DNA from: an uncultured Phascolarctobacterium sp.
GTDB taxonomy: Bacteria; Bacillota; Negativicutes; Acidaminococcales; Acidaminococcaceae
Direction: 5' to 3'
Assembly (NCBI GenBank): GCA_946002345.1
Contig: CAMFZA010000101.1
Coordinates: forward strand, 1-6,418
Length of the DNA: 6,418 nt
A program made the translations under genes and the position numbers. The notes beneath the pieces were generated by a model, which had not been told where the DNA came from, did not search any database, and saw only the letters and a program-made list of their open reading frames with translations. How positions within the stretch are numbered: the stretch's first letter is position 1; each line of letters starts with the position of its first letter. Shown in pieces: positions 5,206 through 6,418 of this stretch.

Positions 5206-5234
5206 TTGACAAAATACTTGCAAGTTGTCATAAT
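5206..5234 (+). promoter_or_regulatory. Promoter of the T-box-leuC transcript
   Basis: Plus strand: -35 TTGACA (5206-5211), 17-bp spacer, -10 CATAAT (5229-5234, five of six), preceded by TGT, which adds an extended -10 element. Initiation should be near 5241, about 45 bases ahead of the T-box Stem I. Confidence 0.82.
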
Positions 5235-5284
5235 GTAAAGAACACAGTGAAGTGTTGTTACCAAAATTCATACTCATCACAAAT

Positions 5285-5534
5285 GCAAAGAACGGGAAAA
5301 TTCCTCTGGATCAAGGCTTTAGAGAGACGGCGTTTGGTGCAAGCCGTAACCATCCAGACGAAGATGCTCACCCGGGAGCAGCTGCTTTGAAACGATTAAA
5401 GTGCTAGAAGCAGACGCACGACAGCGTTACGTCTCCAAGGAAGCTACTTGGAAAGAATGAAGTACAAATTTAGGGTGGTACCGCGAAGTTAATTCGCCCC
5501 TATCTGCAAGTTCGCAGGTAGGGGTTTTTATTTT
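5285..5534 (+). ncRNA. T-box leader (leucine type) controlling leuC
   Basis: A tRNA-sensing leader. Stem I is closed by CAAAG (5286-5290) with CTTTG (5385-5389); TCTGGAT (5305-5311) pairs with ATCCAGA (5352-5358), and AGAGAGACGGC with GCCGT encloses a loop with GGTG, the usual GNUG element. CTC (5367-5369), a leucine codon, lies in the expected specifier region. Further hairpins are AGACG/CGTCT (5412-5434) and CCAAG/CTTGG (5435-5451). The T-box AGGGTGGTACCGCG is at 5472-5485. The antiterminator can form as AGGG with CCCT and GCGAA with TTCGC, leaving UGGUACC bulged to pair with an uncharged tRNA 3' end; UGGU suits a discriminator A, as in tRNA-Leu. Uncharged tRNA-Leu should raise leuC transcription. 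T-box identity is certain; the exact specifier is probable from position and gene context. Confidence 0.93.
5497..5534 (+). terminator. T-box terminator
   Basis: CCCCTATCTGC (5497-5507) pairs with GCAGGTAGGGG (5514-5524) over 11 bp with one U-G pair and a six-base loop, followed by TTTTTATTTT. Its 5' arm CCCCT is also the 3' arm of the antiterminator, the standard T-box switch. Confidence 0.92.
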
Positions 5535-5607
5535 GGGTACATTCTAGACTGTATTAAGTTAGCTATTTGTCTACATATTCTTACATTAAACTGGGAGGTT
5601 TTATTCT

Positions 5608-6418
5608 ATGGGAATGACAATGACTGAAAAAATTCTTGCGAAGCATGCTCATCGTGACAGCGTAAGTGCTGGCGATTTGCTGGTTTCCCAAGTTGATTTG
5701 GTATTAGCCAACGATATCACCGGTCCTCCGGCTATCAATGAATTTGAAAAAATCGGCAAGCCTGTATTTGACAAGGACAAGATTGCTTTGGTACCGGACC
5801 ATTTCTCTCCCTGCAAGGACATTAAATCCGCTACCATGTGCAAGCAAATGCGTGACTTTGCTCGCAAGCACAATATTACTAATTATTTTGAGGTTGGCCA
5901 AATGGGTATTGAGCATGCTCTGTTACCCGACAAGGGCTTGGTTGCTCCTGGCGAAATCGTCATCGGTGCTGACTCTCACACCTGCACCTATGGTGCCCTG
6001 AACGCTCTGTCCACCGGCATGGGCCAAACTGATATTGGCTGTGCTATGGCTAGCGGCACCACCTGGTTCAAGGTTCCCCAAGCAATTAAGGTTAACCTGA
6101 CCGGCAAGCTGCCCAAATATGTTAAAGGTAAAGACATCATCCTCACCATCATCGGTATGATTGGCGTGGATGGCGCTCGTTATCAGTCCCTGGAATTCAC
6201 CGGTGAGGGCGTAAGCGAGCTGTCCATGGCCGACCGTCTTACCATTTGCAATATGGCTATTGAAGCCGGCGGCAAAAACGGTATTTTCCCCGTTGATGAA
6301 AAAACCATCGAATTCCTGAAGGAACGTGGTGTAACCCGTCCTTGGGAAGCTGTTACCGCTGACGAAGATGCCGAATATGTCCGTGTGCTGGATATTAAGC
6401 TGGACGAGCTGATTCCCG
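5608..6418 (+). CDS. leuC: 3-isopropylmalate dehydratase large subunit, N-terminal 270 codons (cut by window edge)
   Basis: This is the aconitase-type large subunit that, with LeuD, isomerises 2- to 3-isopropylmalate in leucine synthesis, in the cytoplasm. The sequence starts [20 protein letters not shown]; typical family stretches are [15 protein letters not shown] (29-43), [15 protein letters not shown] (61-75), [20 protein letters not shown] (120-139) and [20 protein letters not shown] (174-193). It resembles the shorter, about 420-residue LeuC form related to homoaconitase; that family holds its three Fe-S cluster cysteines in the C-terminal part, which lies outside the window. GGGAGG is 9 bases before the ATG; ATG codons at 5614 and 5620 are less well placed. 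The leucine-type T-box directly upstream supports LeuC over homoaconitase. The partner leuD is probably just beyond the edge. Confidence 0.93.
   Translation, partial: MGMTMTEKILAKHAHRDSVSAGDLLVSQVDLVLANDITGPPAINEFEKIGKPVFDKDKIALVPDHFSPCKDIKSATMCKQMRDFARKHNITNYFEVGQMGIEHALLPDKGLVAPGEIVIGADSHTCTYGALNALSTGMGQTDIGCAMASGTTWFKVPQAIKVNLTGKLPKYVKGKDIILTIIGMIGVDGARYQSLEFTGEGVSELSMADRLTICNMAIEAGGKNGIFPVDEKTIEFLKERGVTRPWEAVTADEDAEYVRVLDIKLDELIP

Noticed and set aside
4923..5390. Short open frames across the lysO-leuC gap and T-box
   Set aside because: They cross promoters and structured leader RNA, with no convincing start signals or conserved features.
5649..6001. Open frames inside leuC on both strands
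   Set aside because: Shadows of leuC, whose frame is clearly coding.

Overview
The window looks like a piece of chromosome from an anaerobic, low-to-mid GC Bacillota (Firmicutes) species. The evidence is strong AGGAGG-type ribosome binding sites, a T-box leader, a ZTP-type riboswitch, Feo ferrous-iron transport with FeoB-associated Cys-rich mini-proteins, and an OFA-family transporter. A Negativicutes-like gut anaerobe would fit, but that is a guess from gene style, not a measured placement. No mobile element, CRISPR array, tRNA or rRNA is visible.

Left part (1-760, minus strand): the N-terminal 166 codons of an OFA-type major facilitator transporter run off the left edge. Its 220-base leader carries a consensus promoter and a well-formed ZTP (pfl) riboswitch: a closing stem, an inner hairpin, the conserved second domain and a 5-bp pseudoknot. 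An intrinsic terminator overlaps the second domain. The transporter is therefore probably switched on by ZTP/ZMP, the signal of 10-formyl-tetrahydrofolate shortage. That would suit a carrier of formate or a related small carboxylate.

Middle part (819-4043, minus strand): a ferrous-iron operon in the order promoter and palindromic operator, feoA-like gene, second feoA-like gene, feoB, 62-aa Cys-rich membrane protein, 53-aa Cys-rich membrane protein. A perfect 13+4+13 palindrome lies across the predicted transcription start and resembles iron-repressor (DtxR/IdeR-like) sites. feoB carries an in-frame amber codon inside its G domain. The two halves stay in the same frame with no indel, so this is a point nonsense mutation, a sequencing error or a recoded codon.

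Right part (4095-4984, minus strand): two genes overlapping by one base together encode a LysO (YbjE/DUF340) lysine-exporter type protein, split into N- and C-terminal halves. They have their own promoter. From 5206 on the plus strand, a leucine-type T-box leader with promoter, Stem I, T-box sequence and terminator precedes leuC, the large subunit of 3-isopropylmalate dehydratase, which is cut by the right edge after 270 codons. Between the divergent lysO and leuC promoters lie two TGTACA palindromes exactly 20 bp apart, a candidate shared operator.

In all, this is a core-metabolism region rich in cis-regulation: a ZTP riboswitch, an iron operator and a T-box in 6.4 kb. I do not see a wholly new system. 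The points most worth a second look are the amber codon in feoB, the ZTP control of an OFA transporter with an extra structure able to trap the terminator's 3' arm, and the unassigned operators.
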